This document shows positions 52,842-62,424 of a DNA stretch of 62,502 nucleotides, one piece after another. The DNA is taken from NCBI RefSeq assembly GCF_014655955.1, contig NZ_BNBO01000053.1, forward strand, positions 1 to 62,502, in the 5' to 3' direction. A program made the position numbers and the translations under genes. This stretch comes from Kitasatospora indigofera (GTDB taxonomy: Bacteria; Actinomycetota; Actinomycetes; Streptomycetales; Streptomycetaceae). The notes beneath the pieces were generated by a model. It was not told the origin of the DNA. It ran no database searches and saw only the letters and a program-made list of their open reading frames with translations. Positions within the stretch are counted from its first letter, which is position 1. Every line of letters starts with the position of its first letter.

Positions 52842-55800
52842 TGCGCCTGCACACCATGACCGTCACCGCATTCGGACCGTTCGCCCGCACCGAAAACGTC
52901 GACTTCAACCAGCTGTTCAGCGCAGGCGTCTTCCTCCTCAAAGGCGTCACCGGCGCCGGCAAGACCAGCGTGCTCGACGCGGTGTGCTTCGCCCTGTACG
53001 GCTCGGTCCCCGGCCACCGGCCCACCACCAGACTGCGCAGCGACCACGCCCCTGACACCCTGCGAACCCGCGTGGAAATGCAGTTCAGCGTCTCTGGCCG
53101 CCGCTTCAAGATCGCCCGGACCCCGGTGCAGACCTACCGCAGCACCCGCGCCAAGGACGGCACCGCCACCGCCCAAGCCACCGCACAGCTGCACGAACGA
53201 ATCACCCGCCCGGACGGCAGTACCGGCTGGGAGCCGGTCAGCGCCCACGTCCAGGAAGCCAGCACCCAGATCACCACACTCCTCGGCCTGACCAAAGAGC
53301 AGTTCTGCCAGGTAGTCCTGCTCCCGCAGGGTGACTTCGCCAAGTTCCTGCACGCCAGCGCAGGCGACCGACGCGCACTGCTGAGCCACCTGTTCACCAC
53401 CCACAGGTTCCAGGACCTGCAGACCTGGCTGGCCACCCGGAGGAACACCCTCAGGAACGACCTCCAACAGGCACAGACAACCATCGACCGGCTCGGAGGC
53501 CGCCTCGAACAGGCGGCAGGACCCCAGCTCTCCGAGACGGCACCGCCACCCCGCGAACCCAACGGCCCCGACCTGCTCCCCTGGGCCCACGACCTCCTCA
53601 TCCGCGCCTCGGCGGCCCACGACACCGCCAGGGCCGCCGAGGCGACGACCGACCAGGCCCACAAGGCAGCCAAGGCAGCCCTCGCCGCGGCCGCCGGCCT
53701 CGCCGGCCGCCAGCAGCGCCACAGCGAGGCCGCCACCCGCCGCACCACCCTGGACCAGAGCCGCGCACACAACCAGCAACTGCGGACCCGTCTGGAATAC
53801 GCCCGCGGCGCCGAACACCTCAGCCCGCTGCTGGCCGCCGTACGCACCGGAGCCGACCAGCTCAGCGCCGCCCAGGACACCGAACGCGAACGCCGCAGGC
53901 TCCTGGACAACGCCCGCACGAACGCGACCACCCCCGAGCTGGAACAGGCCCACCAGGAGCTGCACGCCACCCTCGGGCACCTCGAAGCCCTGCGTCCCCG
54001 CGAAGCGCGCCACACCGAACTCGCCCACCAACTCGCAACCCTGGAAGAGAAGGAGAAACTCGCCCAGGAGGAACTGGACGACGCCCAGCAGTGGCTCGAC
54101 AGCTGGCCCCACTCCCACGCCACCGCCACCGACCGCGTCACCGCGCTGCGCAGCGCCGCCGAACGGGTACCCCAGCTGGCGAAAGAGGAGAAGGCACTCG
54201 CGCAGCAGCTGGAGACGGCAGAGACCCGCGATGCGCTGGCCGCCGAACTCGAAAAGGCGACCAAGGCCGCGGACAAGCGCTCCGGCCAGGCTCTGGCCGC
54301 CCAGAAGACGTGGCTCGACCTGCGTGAGCAACGGCTGAACGGCATGGCGGCCGAACTGGCCGGTGACCTGCAGGACGGTCAGCCGTGTACGGTGTGCGGC
54401 TCCCCAGAACACCCCCGCCCCGCGCAGCCCTCCGCCCAGCAGCCGACCCGCACCGACGAGGAGAAGTCCGCCCAGGCCTACGAGAAGGCCCGGAAGCTCC
54501 AGGAAACAGCCGACCAGGCCCGCACCGATCTCGCCACCCGGCATGCCCAGGCGACGGGCGCCGCCGGTCCCGAACCCGTCACCGGGTTGCGCGCCCGGTT
54601 GGAGCACGCGCACACCACGCACACCGCGGTCCAGCAGGAGGCCGCCGAATTCGTACAGGCCCAGCAGAACCTGGAAGAACTGCAAGCCGAACACGACCGG
54701 CAGGACCAGCAGCGCACCCGGGCCCAGCAGCAGGTCACCGAATCCCAGAGCCGGGCCGCGACACTGCGCCAGGAACAGCAGCAGATCATTCGCGAACTCG
54801 ACGGAGCCCGTGCCGACGCCCCCACACTGGAACACCGGATCACCGCGCTGACCGAAGACAGGGACCGTGTCGCCGACGTCATCGAGCACGCCCGGCGCAC
54901 CACGGCGGCGGCCACCCGCTACACCGACGCCACCGCGACAGCCCACGACAGCGCCGCCAAGGCCGGGTTCCCCACCCTCGAAGAGGCCACCGACGCCCTC
55001 CAACCTGCTCCCATCATCCAGCAATGGCAGACGGAACTCGACCAGTGGGACAAGGACGACGCCGCTGTCGCCGACCTCCTGGCCACTCCGGAGCTCGTCG
55101 ATGCCTCCCAACTGCCCCCTGCCGACCCAGCCGCGGCACAGGCGGCAGTGACAGCGGCGGAGACAGCCGTCAAGACCGCCACCAACAGCACCTATGAGGC
55201 TCACACCCGCGCCACCGAACTCCGCAGCCTGACAGACGAACTAGCCCCCGCCGTGGAGACGTTGGAGCGACTGCGCACCGACCATGCCCTGGCCGACCGC
55301 CTTGCTGAGGTCGCCAACGGCCGCAGCACCGCCAACACCCTCAGTATGGAACTCGAGGCATACGTCCTCGCCAGCCGCCTCAAAGAGATCGCTGCCGCGG
55401 CCAACACCCGACTGCTGAACATGACCTCCGAACGCTTCCTGCTGGTCTACAGCCAGGACAAGGACCCTGGAAAGGGCCGCACCAAGGCGGGTCTGAGCCT
55501 GCGCATCCTCGACAACTGGACCGGACTGGAACGCGAGACCTCCACCCTCTCCGGAGGAGAGACCTTCACCACCTCCCTCGCCCTCGCACTCGGCCTGGCC
55601 GACATCGTCACCGGCGAAGCAGGCGGACGCCCCCTGGGCGTGCTGTTCGTCGACGAGGGCTTCGGCAGCCTGGACGAACAGAGCCTCACGGACGTCATGG
55701 ACGTCCTCGACCAACTCCGCGCAGGAGACCGCGCCGTAGGTGTGGTCAGCCACGTCGGAGACCTCAGCGACCGCATCCCCACCCAACTGCACATCCGCAA

Positions 55801-55846
55801 GGAACGCAACGGCTCGACCGTGCAGCCTGTGCTCGCCGACGCCTAG
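52841..55846 (+). CDS. sbcC: SbcC: Rad50-like ATPase subunit
   Basis: A 1001-residue SMC-like ATPase. The N-terminal half-site has FLLKGVTGAGKTSVLDAVCF (Walker A, about 30-49) and the Q-loop LLPQGDFAKFLHAS. Long coiled coils lead to the zinc hook GQPCTVCGSPEHP (about residue 517-529, CxxC). The coil returns to the C-terminal ATPase with STLSGGETFTTSLALALGLA (signature), LGVLFVDEGFGSLDE (Walker B) and VGVVSHVGDLSDRI. Length and order are typical of SbcC. It is translationally coupled to sbcD. Confidence 0.93.
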   Translation: MRLHTMTVTAFGPFARTENVDFNQLFSAGVFLLKGVTGAGKTSVLDAVCFALYGSVPGHRPTTRLRSDHAPDTLRTRVEMQFSVSGRRFKIARTPVQTYRSTRAKDGTATAQATAQLHERITRPDGSTGWEPVSAHVQEASTQITTLLGLTKEQFCQVVLLPQGDFAKFLHASAGDRRALLSHLFTTHRFQDLQTWLATRRNTLRNDLQQAQTTIDRLGGRLEQAAGPQLSETAPPPREPNGPDLLPWAHDLLIRASAAHDTARAAEATTDQAHKAAKAALAAAAGLAGRQQRHSEAATRRTTLDQSRAHNQQLRTRLEYARGAEHLSPLLAAVRTGADQLSAAQDTERERRRLLDNARTNATTPELEQAHQELHATLGHLEALRPREARHTELAHQLATLEEKEKLAQEELDDAQQWLDSWPHSHATATDRVTALRSAAERVPQLAKEEKALAQQLETAETRDALAAELEKATKAADKRSGQALAAQKTWLDLREQRLNGMAAELAGDLQDGQPCTVCGSPEHPRPAQPSAQQPTRTDEEKSAQAYEKARKLQETADQARTDLATRHAQATGAAGPEPVTGLRARLEHAHTTHTAVQQEAAEFVQAQQNLEELQAEHDRQDQQRTRAQQQVTESQSRAATLRQEQQQIIRELDGARADAPTLEHRITALTEDRDRVADVIEHARRTTAAATRYTDATATAHDSAAKAGFPTLEEATDALQPAPIIQQWQTELDQWDKDDAAVADLLATPELVDASQLPPADPAAAQAAVTAAETAVKTATNSTYEAHTRATELRSLTDELAPAVETLERLRTDHALADRLAEVANGRSTANTLSMELEAYVLASRLKEIAAAANTRLLNMTSERFLLVYSQDKDPGKGRTKAGLSLRILDNWTGLERETSTLSGGETFTTSLALALGLADIVTGEAGGRPLGVLFVDEGFGSLDEQSLTDVMDVLDQLRAGDRAVGVVSHVGDLSDRIPTQLHIRKERNGSTVQPVLADA

Positions 55847-56025
55847 TGGATCATGCCGTCGGTCGTCGGGATCCAGAGGTTGTCCGACCGATCATGTGAG
55901 TGCGGACGACGGTCATCGCTTCAGCGCGGAGGGGGTGTCTGTGGCCCTGGGTCTTGATCACTCGATCAGGCGAACGGTCGGCAGAGATGCTGTCCGACCA
56001 CCTCTTGATCATTAATGTGGGTTGC

Positions 56026-56523
56026 TCAATGTGACGAACGGTCACCCACCGGTGTGGGGAAAGTGAGGTCTTCCAGGGCGGCCCCGAAGGTGCTGTCGCC
56101 GATGCTATCGGCGATGCTCACCAGTCCGCGTCTGGCGAAGAACCGTGACCGTGCCTGGCTTTTCGCGTCGGTCCCTCCATCCTGGACGTATAGCGCCAGG
56201 AAGGTGCGTCCCGCCCTGCGGCCTTCTTCGGCCGCGAATCGCAGAAGCTGACTTCCCACCCCTTGGTCCCGCCGGTCCGCGCGGACGGCCAGAGCGAACA
56301 CCCACACATGCATGCCCGGATGGTCCGGACGTTGGGCTTCGTGACCAACGTCGTACGCAAGATCGAACTCGATGACACCGATGACCTCTTCGGTGTTCGG
56401 GCAACAGGCCACGGCCGCCTGCCAGAACACCGGCAGTCCGGCGTCGTCGCCGAGCTTCTCCTCGGCGAGGATGTCCTCTGCCGCCGGGTAATCGCGATGG
56501 GTGGCGGTGCGCACAGTGATCAC
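56026..56523 (-). CDS. GNAT-family N-acetyltransferase
   Basis: 165 residues. The acetyl-CoA-binding motif A is VRADRRDQGVGSQLLRFAAE (R-x-x-G-x-G type). Motif B follows with GRTFLALYVQDGGTDAKSQA, then RSRFFARRGLVSIAD. The N-terminal substrate side has TATHRDYPAAEDILAEEKLG. The start is GTG 56523. The substrate is unknown. It is isolated between sbcC and the zinc-ribbon gene. Confidence 0.82.
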   Translation of the reverse strand: MITVRTATHRDYPAAEDILAEEKLGDDAGLPVFWQAAVACCPNTEEVIGVIEFDLAYDVGHEAQRPDHPGMHVWVFALAVRADRRDQGVGSQLLRFAAEEGRRAGRTFLALYVQDGGTDAKSQARSRFFARRGLVSIADSIGDSTFGAALEDLTFPTPVGDRSSH

Positions 56524-56858
56524 ACGGCAGCGTAGCCCGGCTGGAGCACCTTCACCGCCGCCTCTCCGCGGTCCGCTGTATGCCTCTGGACGGCCGTTGA
56601 AGGCGACGTTTCGCCGGCGACCGGCGGGTGCCGTCGGGCATGGGGGTGAGGGGCCTGGGGGACGGCGGGGAAGTTGGCGCGGTGAGGTCGCGGCCGGAGC
56701 GAGACTGGGGCAATGCGCTTCCCCGGTCCAGTTGGAAGCCGTCCGTTCTTGGCTGGAAGATGCAGCAGGGTCGGAGAACGTGCGTTCGGCGAGCAGGACG
56801 GGCCAGAACGCCGGGCACCAAAAGCTGATCCACCATCAGCTTCGTCTCTGCGGCCGCC
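56524..56858. other. Intergenic region
   Basis: About 335 bp without a coding-like frame. Nothing recognised. Confidence 0.4.
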
Positions 56859-58829
56859 TCATCGCAGGTCGAGCTGCACCGGCGTGTTTCTCCAAGTCTT
56901 CAAGTTGTCGAAAAACACCTGGTCGGCCTTGTCCGGCTGGCCGAGGCGGACGGCACGGATGGCTGCGGCGAGGGCGCCGTGCAGCGGGGCGTCCTCGGCT
57001 ACCGCGGCGAGGGCTTTCAGCTCGCGCATCCGTCGGACCCGGGCCGGCAGGGGCCGGTCGGCGGCCTCCAAGGCCTGTTGAGCGGCCCATCGGCGCAGGA
57101 CGTCCCCGGGCAGGTACGGCTTGCCGTTGTGGGTCCACATCAGCGAGGCCCGGATCATGCCGGTCACGTACTCGTTGCTGTCGCTGGGGTGGCTGGTGAA
57201 GTCGCGCCACGGCTCGAGCGGCCCGCCCAGGCTATGGGGGCCGTCGGGGAGCCGAACGGTGAGGCTCAGCGTGTCCGCGGTGCCGGGCAGGAACCGGAGC
57301 ATGGCCGTGACGAGGCCACCCAGGAAGATCGGTCCGCTCCGGGCCGCCGTTCCCGCGTCGATCTGCCAGTGAGAGGGTCCGGGGGTCACCAGAACGTCGC
57401 GGCAGCCCATGCCTTCGAGCAGGATTGCGATCATGCGCCGCTGGCCGGCAAAGCCGCAGAGCTGGTGCAGATCGAGGGTCCCGTAGCCGCTGATGCCGTG
57501 CCCGGCCAGCATCGCCGTCAGCGCGACCTGCCAGGCCAGCAGAGCTTCCTGCGCCTGGAGAGTGCCGTCGAGGACCTCGTCCCACGGAATGGCTCGGGAG
57601 GTAGACCGTAGGTCCATCACCAACCGGTCGTCCTCGTACCGCGCGGACGCGTGCGCCTGGGCATTGCGCAGGTCGCAGTCCAGCCCCTGGAACAGATCCG
57701 CCAGCTCCGGGTCCTGCTGCGCCGCCCGCACGATGGCGGTGGCGTCGTCATGGCGCAGCTTGGCGTAGGGCCTGGACTTGCGGCCCGAAGCGAGCATGAT
57801 CATTGACGCCAGCACCCTGCCCGGTCCCTCCAGCAGGGACGCGGCGACATCCAGGAGAGCCCGCCCGGCATGGCGCGGGATGTGTGACTGCCGCAAGACC
57901 ATTGAGATCTGCGTACAGCTGTCGAACACTTCCAGGAGGCCTGCCCTCAGATCATCCTCGAACACGCTGTCGGCGACGAGGGCGAGAACGCCGTCCGCAT
58001 GGGCCGTGAGGAGTGCATGGGCTTGCCCGACGAGATCATTGAACCGTCGGCGGTCGAACATCGTGCGCGCGAACACGCCGTGCAGGGCGAACATCAAGCC
58101 TGACGCTCCCGGAGCCCGCGCTCCGAGGACGCCTTCCAGCTCCTCAAGGCCCGCAGCGTTGAGGCCGTAGAGATCCGAAGCGCCGTAAAACTCGAAACCC
58201 TGCGCGAAGAGGACATTAACGACATCCTCCACGGACTCCGCGCCGTCGAACTTGAGAGCCGTCCGGCTCATCCAGGCGGCCTCCTCCGTCAGCTCGGCGA
58301 GCACGTCCAGTCGCCGCTGCGCCGCGACGGCGCAGGTTTGGGCGGCAAGGGGGGAAGGGGAGCTGAGTGCTTCCAGGAGAGTTCGCAGTATCTGCTCCAT
58401 GCTGTCGACGGCCTGGCATGCCAAGTCGACTTGGGCCAGCTGAGGGCGTCTTCGTATAGCGCCGGCAGTGTGGTCGCGCAGCCGGGTCAGCGAAACCACC
58501 GACTCGGCGAGGAGGTCTTCGCAGCCGGGGCTGCCCTTGGCTACACACCGAGCCGCGGCGAGGAAATCGTCGAGCCAGCCGGGGACTTCACGCAGGACAC
58601 CGGAAGGAACGGACGACGGCGCGTCGCCCGGGGACGCGCTCGCCGGTGGAATGTCCAGCAGGCGGAGTGCATTCTGTACGGCCTTCACGCGGGCTTGACG
58701 ACGGTGGTCGACCTCCCACGGCTCCGGTCGGCGGCCACAGTCCGGGCAGGCAAGGGATCGCACGCGGTTAATTCCGCAGCCTATGCACGATATCTGCGAG
58801 AAAGCCAGGATTATGCCCGAATTTCCCAC
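56859..58829 (-). CDS. Large protein of unknown function with N-terminal zinc ribbon
   Basis: 656 residues from GTG 58829, chosen because AGAGGAG lies about 8 bp upstream; the frame further up is not coding-like. Residues 15-31 hold CIGCGINRVRSLACPDCGRR, a four-Cys zinc ribbon. The rest is mainly helical (GWLDDFLAAARCVAKGSPGC, DVLAELTEEAAWMSRTALKF, GVFARTMFDRRRFNDLVGQA, ALLDVAASLLEGPGRVLASM, YGTLDLHQLCGFAGQRRMIA). GLDCDLRNAQAHASARYEDD recalls the RNxxxH-type pattern of HEPN-like proteins, which is only suggestive. It shows no ATPase or membrane segment. The gene sits in the telomere-defence zone next to the terminal helicase and is an unexplored candidate. Confidence 0.6.
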   Translation of the reverse strand: MGNSGIILAFSQISCIGCGINRVRSLACPDCGRRPEPWEVDHRRQARVKAVQNALRLLDIPPASASPGDAPSSVPSGVLREVPGWLDDFLAAARCVAKGSPGCEDLLAESVVSLTRLRDHTAGAIRRRPQLAQVDLACQAVDSMEQILRTLLEALSSPSPLAAQTCAVAAQRRLDVLAELTEEAAWMSRTALKFDGAESVEDVVNVLFAQGFEFYGASDLYGLNAAGLEELEGVLGARAPGASGLMFALHGVFARTMFDRRRFNDLVGQAHALLTAHADGVLALVADSVFEDDLRAGLLEVFDSCTQISMVLRQSHIPRHAGRALLDVAASLLEGPGRVLASMIMLASGRKSRPYAKLRHDDATAIVRAAQQDPELADLFQGLDCDLRNAQAHASARYEDDRLVMDLRSTSRAIPWDEVLDGTLQAQEALLAWQVALTAMLAGHGISGYGTLDLHQLCGFAGQRRMIAILLEGMGCRDVLVTPGPSHWQIDAGTAARSGPIFLGGLVTAMLRFLPGTADTLSLTVRLPDGPHSLGGPLEPWRDFTSHPSDSNEYVTGMIRASLMWTHNGKPYLPGDVLRRWAAQQALEAADRPLPARVRRMRELKALAAVAEDAPLHGALAAAIRAVRLGQPDKADQVFFDNLKTWRNTPVQLDLR

Positions 58830-59289
58830 CGCGCTGCTCCTCTCGCTCGCGCCCGGAGGTCGGCGGCATGCCGACGGATGCGAACCCTCATGGTCCACCA
58901 TGGGGCTGACACACGGATACGGATTTTCGGGAGCCGCCGCCACCACCTGAACGCCGTCGCCGCCCCGAGACCTGTCGAGCGGTACACCGGGAAGAGCGAC
59001 CTCACTACGTAGTACCTCTCCTCTTGCGTCCATAGAGGCCGTCGAGGCACTGAGTTCTTTCAGAGCGGCCACCGATCGGGTGACGGAGCCGAGGCGGCAG
59101 CCGGCACGCCCGACCGCGATCCCGCTGGTCCGGGTGGCCGTCAACGGCGGATGCGGCTCCACCCTGCGAGCAGCAGCTGGAAGGGCTCACTACTTGTCGA
59201 GCTTGACGGCTACAAGGCTTCAACACACAGTGGAGCCGCCACCTTGAAGTGACGGCTCGGCCTAGAACAAGCCCTTGCACCCCTTCCGA
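58830..59289. other. Intergenic region with a palindrome
   Basis: About 460 bp. It contains the perfect palindrome ACTACGTAGT (59004-59013), some 175 bp upstream of the zinc-ribbon gene and a possible operator. No gene is seen. Confidence 0.4.
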
Positions 59290-61893
59290 CTACGCCCACT
59301 CCACGCCGTGCTCGGCGAGCTGCGCGAGCTGGCCCGGCGACAGCTTGGCCCGGCGGGCTTTCTGATTGTTGAGCCAGGTGCCCAGGGCGAAATGCGACAC
59401 GACCACCTGCTCCTCACCTCCGGGGCCGGCCTCCATGGTCTCCAGCGGCTCCTTGTGCGGGCGGGGCACCCGAGGGTGCCGCTCCCGTTCCACGAAGGTG
59501 GCGAGGGCGGCCAGGCCCTGCTGGAACCGGTCGGCGCGGGAGATCGTTGGCTTCGCCTCGGCGGCGGCCTTCGCGGCCACCAGATCGGCGTCCTCCTCGA
59601 TGCCGATCGCGGCCAGGAGGTCCTTCTGATCCTCCTCCAGACCAGGGAAGCCAGCGCACTGCGCCTGCACCCACCGGCCGAGCTGCTCACCCTCGAACAC
59701 CGTCTCCGCGGGCAGCTGCGCCCAGTCGACCCGCCCGTCGGACTCCAGCCACCACTGCCGGGCGGTGGCGTAGGTGCGCTGCCAGGTGATCGGCCACGCC
59801 GGGCACCACCACGGGTCGATCTCCTCCAACGCGCGGCGCCGCTCCGCAGCGAGCGCCCCCGACTCCCCGGCCGGCACCTGCGCTGCCGCCCGGAGTTCAG
59901 AGAGCCAGGTGCCGATGGCGTAGCCGCCGACGGAGGCCCGTGCAGGCGCCGCGAGGGAGCCGGCGTGGTCCTTCGCCCAGACCCGCGCCCAGTCGAGGCC
60001 GGCCTCGAAGCGGGCGTCGGAGACGGACCAGATCATCCCGAACCCGTCGAGCTGCGTCACCCGCCATGACGCCAGCTCCCCGGCCGCATTCTCCGCACGC
60101 CGGTCCGACAGCCATTTACCCAAAGGGAAGTTCTGGTTTTCTCCGACCAACGCCGAATAGGGAACATCGAGACCACCGGTTTCTTTGAACCAGTGCCGTA
60201 CGTGGCCGATCGCCTCACGCCACAGCTGTGTCTCGCTCGTCAGCACTCGTGAGGCGATGAACAACGCGAGGACGTCGTCACCCGGGTCGCTCTCGAACCG
60301 CACCGGCAGCGTGAACGCCCCCGCCCCACTCGTACCACCGGAGCCGCTAGCACCGCCTTCACCTGGGGCGAAGGCCGCCTCGGCATTGCGCCCGGTGGTC
60401 CGCTTCCCGGACTTCTGCGGCACCGCCAGGGCCTCGACCATGCGGGTGTCATGCGACCTCAAAGCTGTCAGGATTTTGACGAGCCCACCATAGCTGTCCG
60501 ACTCCAGAATGTCCCCGGGCTTCTCCCCAGGCTTGAGAAAGACGGGCACGACAAGGCTCGCCATCTTGCCCTCGCCGGGCTTCATCCGCAGGGCCCGACC
60601 GACGGCCTGGACGATATCAACCATGCTGCCACGACCCATAAGGAGGATCGAATCCGCATTCGGGATATCGACTCCCTCGCCCATGATCTTGCACTGCGAG
60701 ATCACCCGATAGCTCAGGCCGTCGTCTTCCTCGTCCTGTCCGAATTCGCCGATGACCTCCTCGCGGAAATCCACGGAGTGTTCGCCGGAGAGCCACTGCG
60801 CCCAGATTTCCTCAGGATACTTCTCCGGATTCTGGAAATGCAGTCGTTCCACCGTCTGGTTCAGCGTCTCGCTGAAATACCGCGCCTCAAGGGTGCGGTT
60901 GTGGAAGGTGATGGTGCGCTTCAGGCCGCGCTCCGCCGCCACCTTGAGCAGGCCGGCCTGCATCGCGGCCAGGTGCTCGGCCGGCACCTCGTCCGCGCTC
61001 CCGTCCTGCGCCTCGCCGACCCCGGCTCCCCAGGGCACCGGCTGCCTGCCGGCGGCATCGCGGTCGGCAAGCGGGTCGCGCAGCTCCAGCACCACCACCT
61101 CGAACGGCGCCAACAGGGATTTTTCGATCGACTCGGCCAGGCCCAGGGAGAACACGTGGGGCCCGTAGACACCTACGTCGTCCATGGACACCGCGAGCTC
61201 CTCCGGCAGCGGCTGATGGGCCCCTTCGCGGGCCTTGAGCATCCGCGTCGGCGGCGCCCAGATACGCGGGGTGGCGGTCATGTAGCACCTGCGGGCCGCC
61301 GGAATCTGCGCCTGGTCGTGCACCACCGTCCACGACTTCTCGACACTGCCGGAGGACCGGTGCGCCTCGTCGCAGACCATCAGGTCCAGCTCGGGCAGCA
61401 GCTCCTGCTTCTCCCTCGCCCAGTAGGCGTAGGCGTCGCGCACCGCGCCGACCGAGGCGTAGGTAGCGAACAGCGTGAGCGGGCGCCGGCCCCTGGCCGC
61501 CTTGGCGATCCAGCCCCCGACGATCAGCCCGCTGGTGGAGGCCAGCACCCCGGCCGGGAGCTCCTTCTGCATCAGGGAGCACACCGCGTGCATCTCCCCG
61601 GCCCGGCCGGCCTCCCGCCACGAGCCCATCATCTGCAGCAGCAGGTTCAGGGTGGGCACCACGACCAGGACCACGCCGCGGGGCGCCAGGCGCTGCCCGG
61701 CCACCGCCCCCACATAGCTCTTGCCGGTGCCGGTGGCCATCTGCACCGTCACTCGCAGACCATTCGGTGCCACCTGCCCCGGACGCAGCGTCAGCCCCCG
61801 CACGATGGCCGCCAGGGCCTCCTCCTGATGCCCCCGCAGCGTGACACCCCTGGTGGCTTCCACGGCCAGCAGACCCGGCTTTACGACACTCAC
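59290..61893 (-). CDS. ttrA: Telomere-proximal TtrA-like helicase with helicase-associated domains
   Basis: 867 residues. Helicase core: LRGHQEEALAAIVRGLTL, VQMATGTGKSYVGAVA (Walker A), VVLVVVPTLNLLLQMM, LDLMVCDEAHRSSG (DEAH), CYMTATPRIW, KIMGEGVDIPNADSILLMGR and MVDIVQAVGRALRMKPGEGK. After a Gly/Ser linker (about 500-520) there are three helicase-associated repeats (about 545-860), each with a WL-x-xR or TWL core (NFPLGKWLSDRRAE, AIGTWLSELRAA, ALGTWLNNQKARR). TtrA-like genes lie just inside telomeres of many Streptomyces replicons and are tied to conjugal transfer of ends. Here the start GTG 61893 (GGGGAGAGAAG upstream) is 609 bp from the end, reading inward. Confidence 0.88.
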   Translation of the reverse strand: MSVVKPGLLAVEATRGVTLRGHQEEALAAIVRGLTLRPGQVAPNGLRVTVQMATGTGKSYVGAVAGQRLAPRGVVLVVVPTLNLLLQMMGSWREAGRAGEMHAVCSLMQKELPAGVLASTSGLIVGGWIAKAARGRRPLTLFATYASVGAVRDAYAYWAREKQELLPELDLMVCDEAHRSSGSVEKSWTVVHDQAQIPAARRCYMTATPRIWAPPTRMLKAREGAHQPLPEELAVSMDDVGVYGPHVFSLGLAESIEKSLLAPFEVVVLELRDPLADRDAAGRQPVPWGAGVGEAQDGSADEVPAEHLAAMQAGLLKVAAERGLKRTITFHNRTLEARYFSETLNQTVERLHFQNPEKYPEEIWAQWLSGEHSVDFREEVIGEFGQDEEDDGLSYRVISQCKIMGEGVDIPNADSILLMGRGSMVDIVQAVGRALRMKPGEGKMASLVVPVFLKPGEKPGDILESDSYGGLVKILTALRSHDTRMVEALAVPQKSGKRTTGRNAEAAFAPGEGGASGSGGTSGAGAFTLPVRFESDPGDDVLALFIASRVLTSETQLWREAIGHVRHWFKETGGLDVPYSALVGENQNFPLGKWLSDRRAENAAGELASWRVTQLDGFGMIWSVSDARFEAGLDWARVWAKDHAGSLAAPARASVGGYAIGTWLSELRAAAQVPAGESGALAAERRRALEEIDPWWCPAWPITWQRTYATARQWWLESDGRVDWAQLPAETVFEGEQLGRWVQAQCAGFPGLEEDQKDLLAAIGIEEDADLVAAKAAAEAKPTISRADRFQQGLAALATFVERERHPRVPRPHKEPLETMEAGPGGEEQVVVSHFALGTWLNNQKARRAKLSPGQLAQLAEHGVEWA

Positions 61894-62325
61894 GGAACTT
61901 CTCTCCCCTCACCCGAATTCACGACCCCGCACACGGCATCTCGCGGGATTCCCTGGCAGTGCGATCCTGATACATTCACCAGCCGACAACCGGAAAGCTT
62001 CGGACTGGAAATTCAAGTCACTTCACGACAGCTGCCCGGCAGGCTATCAGTCGAATGTCAAGATTTCTGGGGAATTCGCCAAAAGTGGGGTCCGCAGGCT
62101 CGCTACGGCGGGATCTTCTGACGATGCAAGGTTGATACACTCGGTCTCGTTGCTCACCCTCCCAAGGTAGCGCACCCCGACCCCTCATGGAGGTGAAACA
62201 TTGGCCTGGACCACGGTCTAGACCAATCTGGCGGGAGTGAAGCCGACCCGCACGCGCATTGGGGCAGGCACCCCACTCCCAGTCAGCCTGTCGTGACATC
62301 AACCAAAAATCCAGTTCAACCGTGT
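61894..62325. other. Subtelomeric non-coding region
   Basis: About 430 bp, relatively AT-rich for this window, holding the helicase promoter. There is an imperfect dyad at 62200-62226 with outer arms ATTGG and CCAAT and an inner palindrome GGTCTAGACC (62215-62224). No coding frame is supported. Confidence 0.5.
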
Positions 62326-62375
62326 GATCCCAGTGTGGCCACCGGAGGGAATGGAGCGAAGCGGAGTGACCGACA

Positions 62376-62396
62376 GGCCCGCGCGAAGCGCGGGCC
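62376..62396. repeat. Telomere hairpin, 9-bp stem, GAA loop
   Basis: GGCCCGCGC pairs with GCGCGGGCC around GAA. Confidence 0.85.
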
Positions 62397-62417
62397 GGCC
62401 TGACCGAAGGTCAGGCC
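62397..62417. repeat. Telomere hairpin, 9-bp stem, GAA loop
   Basis: GGCCTGACC pairs with GGTCAGGCC around GAA, directly abutting the previous hairpin. Confidence 0.85.
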
Positions 62418-62424
62418 ACGGACA

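Noticed and set aside
52745..55204. 819-codon minus-strand frame opposite sbcC
   Set aside because: It is antisense to a textbook SbcC with Walker, zinc hook and signature motifs.
55870..56020. Possible IS end: repeated TGTCCGACC with nearby GATCAT motifs
   Set aside because: Only two short matches in loosely similar contexts, no transposase nearby, and no duplication that could be verified.
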